Shown here: positions 20,478 to 22,818 of the stretch, piece after piece
Numbering within the stretch: the stretch's first letter is position 1
Layout: each line of letters starts with the position of its first letter
Source of the DNA: a virus
Reading direction: 5' to 3' (one strand)
IMG/VR virus record: IMGVR_UViG_3300027791_001920
Location: 1-22,818 of that record
DNA: 22,818 nucleotides
The notes under the pieces: generated by a model
Told to the model about the DNA's origin: nothing
What the model saw: only the letters and a program-made list of their open reading frames with translations
The model's database searches: none
Translations under genes and position numbers: made by a program

Positions 20478-22818
20478 GACTCTTTTTACCTTTAGAGCCC
20501 TCAGTTGTTTTAATGTCTTCGTTGCCGCGTGATGCTTTTAACTTCTTCTTAGTACCACGTGAACCGCCCTCTGTCATCTTTTCGTTTAATGCAGCCCAAA
20601 GCTGTTCTTTAATCGAAGTTTCAACTGCCATTGGATTATCTCCGCCTGCTACTTTTGGATAAGATTTCTTTTGACGATTTAGACCACCGCTTAAATCTTT
20701 AGTCATTGTCTGTGTATCAGCATATGTTTCGTCTGGTGAGTTATCCCAAGAATCTTCTTCTACGCCTTCTTCGCCCATTCCACATGGACTATCGTCTGGT
20801 GCTGGCTCGTCCATCATTTTCATCTTAGCTACCATGTCGTCATGTCCGTCATAGTCTAAGTCAAATGCTGCTCCGCCTGGTACTGATCTAACAGGTGAAT
20901 CCATAGCCATTGCTGGTTTTTCGCCTGGTCTTGGTAATATATCACTTACTGGTTTTGCATCAGGCATACCTGCGTTTTTAAGGATGCCAGCTAATTCAGC
21001 AACTTCTGCTGCGCTATCACCATTAATTGAAATATTCATTGATGCTTCTTTGATTGCTTTTTTCATGTTGTTATCCTTACTTGCTGTTTGAAGTTTACCT
21101 ATTATTTTTGCTTTTAACTTAGGGTTATTTTTAACAAAGTCTTCTAAATTTACTAATGGTCCATACCCTCTATGTACTGTACCATCTGCTTGTGGCATAT
21201 CTACATACGGTTTTGGATACTTTTTCTTCATTTGACTTACATTAAAGTTTGCTAAAGATGCATTACGATTAGGCGCCATTTGTATGTATGATTCTTTACT
21301 AACCTTTGGTGCTGCTGACTTTTGGTTTACCTTGGTGTTCACAGATGCCTGGCTAGCGGTTGATGCTGGTTCTTTAACTAATTTTAAATATCTATTTAAT
21401 TGTGCTGTAATTTTGTCATCAAGTTCTGTGTCAACACCAACATGTCCTTGCACTTTTGTATGTAATGCTTTTAATTCTTCCATCTCAGCTTTTGTAAGTT
21501 GCTCGTTTAATAGCTTATTTTCAACTAATGTCATTAAGTCACGGAAGTCATAACTAGCAACTACTTTTCCTTGTGTAGCATTTGGTGTCCCTGCATTCTG
21601 CTGGCCACCTTCTAGTTTGTTTAACAATTCAATATAACGATCTAAGTCTGCATTTGGTTGTGCTGTATTAATATCTTTTTGTTGGTTATCTGCTGACATA
21701 GCATCATTAGGATCAGTTTCAACGCCTGATTTTGCTCCGCCTGCAGGTCCATCTTTTCCTGTGCCCGGTGCTACTGTTAGCGGAACTCCGTCTGCATCTT
21801 TACCGCTACCTGCGTTTGGATTAATAGCTTTTTCAATTGCTGCAAGGGTGTTTGTTCCAGCTTGTCCGTCTACAGTTAAGCCATTTGCTTTTTGGAATGC
21901 TTGTACAGCTGCATATGTTCCGTTACCGTACTTGCCATCAATACCGTTTGGATCAAAACCTAAACGTGATAATTCAGTTTGTAGTTTTTTAATTTCAGGC
22001 ATTGCTTTTTTGCCGCCTTCATTATAACGTGTCATTAAATCTTTTGTATTTACAGGCTCTTGTGTTGCATCATCTGTTGCTGCATCTACTTGATCAATAC
22101 CCTGTGCTACGCCACCTTCTTGATCAGTTACAGTTGGATCTTCTTCACTACCTACAGCGTCAACTGACCCATCTGACTTTGGTTTTGGTTCTGTTATTGA
22201 TGTGTCGGTTCCTGGATGTACATAAAATCGCGTATCACTAGGTTGATCGTATTTAACTTCAGACTCTATGCCGTCAATAGTAATTATGTCGCCAACTTCT
22301 AAATCATCTGCTTCTTGTGCATCGTTAATAGAATCAAAAGTTTTATTTGTTGTTATATCTGCATCTGTTTTTGGTTTGACTTCTGCACTATCTATACCTG
22401 TAGTTGCACTTCCGTCCGGGTTTTGTACAGATTTAGGTGTACCATCTGTATTATGTGTGTCGCCATATTTCTTATCCCATTTTCTTTGATCAATATCACC
22501 GCCGAACATATTTAGACCAGGTCTAGGTTCTACGTTGCCTGAAGCTTCTGGATCAACTGTACCGGTTGTGTTATCGCCTGATGGGTTAGCTAACTTTGAT
22601 GGATCTATGCCAGTTTTTTTAGCATCTTTGCCTTCTGGATTCTCAGTATCAATACCAGTTTTCTTAGCTGTTTTATCTATCTCAGTCGCTTGATCATCAG
22701 TAATGCCAAAAACATCTTTAATTTTATCTGTAAACCAATTTTCATCAACTTGTTTCTTTTCGTTAAGATCTAATACCTCAGTATATAAATTAGATATATT
22801 AATAAACTTTTTTACATC
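20455..22818 (-). CDS. Large protein with peptidoglycan-binding domain, 5' end cut by window
   Basis: The frame stays open without a stop from 20455 to the window edge, so the true start is upstream of 22818; at least 787 aa are visible. An internal ATG at 22509 is not the start, since the 103 codons above it read as normal protein. The first visible stretch (FINISNLYTEVLDLNE, NWFTDKIKDVFGI) is helical, followed by a repeated AKKTGID segment and long D/T/G/P-rich linkers. A PG_binding_1-type domain is encoded at 22011-21820 (IKKLQTELSRLGFDPNGIDG...VQAFQKANGLTVDG). Towards the end come a DLDYDGHDD calcium-loop-like motif, SIKEQLWAALNEKM and a basic Lys/Gly/Arg tail. No lytic enzyme domain is visible. 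It is probably a virion or assembly protein. Confidence 0.8.
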   Translation of the reverse strand, partial: DVKKFINISNLYTEVLDLNEKKQVDENWFTDKIKDVFGITDDQATEIDKTAKKTGIDTENPEGKDAKKTGIDPSKLANPSGDNTTGTVDPEASGNVEPRPGLNMFGGDIDQRKWDKKYGDTHNTDGTPKSVQNPDGSATTGIDSAEVKPKTDADITTNKTFDSINDAQEADDLEVGDIITIDGIESEVKYDQPSDTRFYVHPGTDTSITEPKPKSDGSVDAVGSEEDPTVTDQEGGVAQGIDQVDAATDDATQEPVNTKDLMTRYNEGGKKAMPEIKKLQTELSRLGFDPNGIDGKYGNGTYAAVQAFQKANGLTVDGQAGTNTLAAIEKAINPNAGSGKDADGVPLTVAPGTGKDGPAGGAKSGVETDPNDAMSADNQQKDINTAQPNADLDRYIELLNKLEGGQQNAGTPNATQGKVVASYDFRDLMTLVENKLLNEQLTKAEMEELKALHTKVQGHVGVDTELDDKITAQLNRYLKLVKEPASTASQASVNTKVNQKSAAPKVSKESYIQMAPNRNASLANFNVSQMKKKYPKPYVDMPQADGTVHRGYGPLVNLEDFVKNNPKLKAKIIGKLQTASKDNNMKKAIKEASMNISINGDSAAEVAELAGILKNAGMPDAKPVSDILPRPGEKPAMAMDSPVRSVPGGAAFDLDYDGHDDMVAKMKMMDEPAPDDSPCGMGEEGVEEDSWDNSPDETYADTQTMTKDLSGGLNRQKKSYPKVAGGDNPMAVETSIKEQLWAALNEKMTEGGSRGTKKKLKASRGNEDIKTTEGSKGKKSRGEKSRG
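22602..22674 (-). repeat. Imperfect direct repeat encoding AKKTGID
   Basis: Two segments offset by 45 nt (22602-22629 and 22647-22674) encode the same AKKTGID motif in the linker of the large peptidoglycan-binding protein. The DNA copies differ at several bases, so this is an older duplication than the transporter repeat. Confidence 0.6.

Overview
The window is AT-rich and densely packed, and every credible gene lies on the minus strand, so transcription runs from high to low coordinates. The gene set marks it as part of a T4-like myovirus genome: large terminase (gp17-like), gp32-type single-strand DNA-binding protein, UvsX recombinase, UvsY mediator and UvsW helicase. The AT-rich composition, together with large LysM and peptidoglycan-binding proteins beside the terminase, resembles marine T4-like phages of cyanobacteria or SAR11-type bacteria. 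The host cannot be fixed from this sequence.

Layout in the direction of transcription. (1) 22818-16404: a large protein with a peptidoglycan-binding domain, cut by the window edge; a 116-aa protein with a GTG start; the terminase large subunit; and a 706-aa protein with a LysM domain, a Cys cluster and an EF-hand-like loop. Late-type -10 boxes (NATAAATA type) abut the starts of the LysM gene (strong match) and terminase (weak match). (2) 16341-13391: a perfect sigma70 consensus promoter, then gp32, uvsX, a small acidic ORF and uvsY, which is a complete presynaptic-filament module in one run. (3) 13394-4832: an 18-codon ORF, then eleven tightly overlapping genes for glycan synthesis. They are four related putative GT-B transferases, three DxD-type GT-A transferases (one with a carbohydrate-binding-module-like N-terminus), a nucleotidyltransferase-cupin fusion, a polysaccharide pyruvyl transferase-like protein, an FkbM methyltransferase and a second methyltransferase. 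(4) 4858-2120: a second consensus promoter, then an unknown 413-aa protein translationally coupled to uvsW. (5) 2116-16: an unknown 170-aa protein, a cupin, a YhhQ-type queuosine-precursor transporter with a Lys/Ala/Pro tail, and a methyltransferase.

The most interesting system is the glycan cassette, which sits between two conserved phage recombination units. It looks able to make or modify an acidic, possibly methylated glycan on the host surface, on the virion or on another substrate. A second pattern is that several promoter -10 boxes lie only 5-7 nt upstream of start codons that lack a ribosome-binding site, which suggests leaderless transcripts. There is no tRNA, rRNA, CRISPR array, insertion sequence or integrase that I can support. 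The longest gap between genes is 167 nt.
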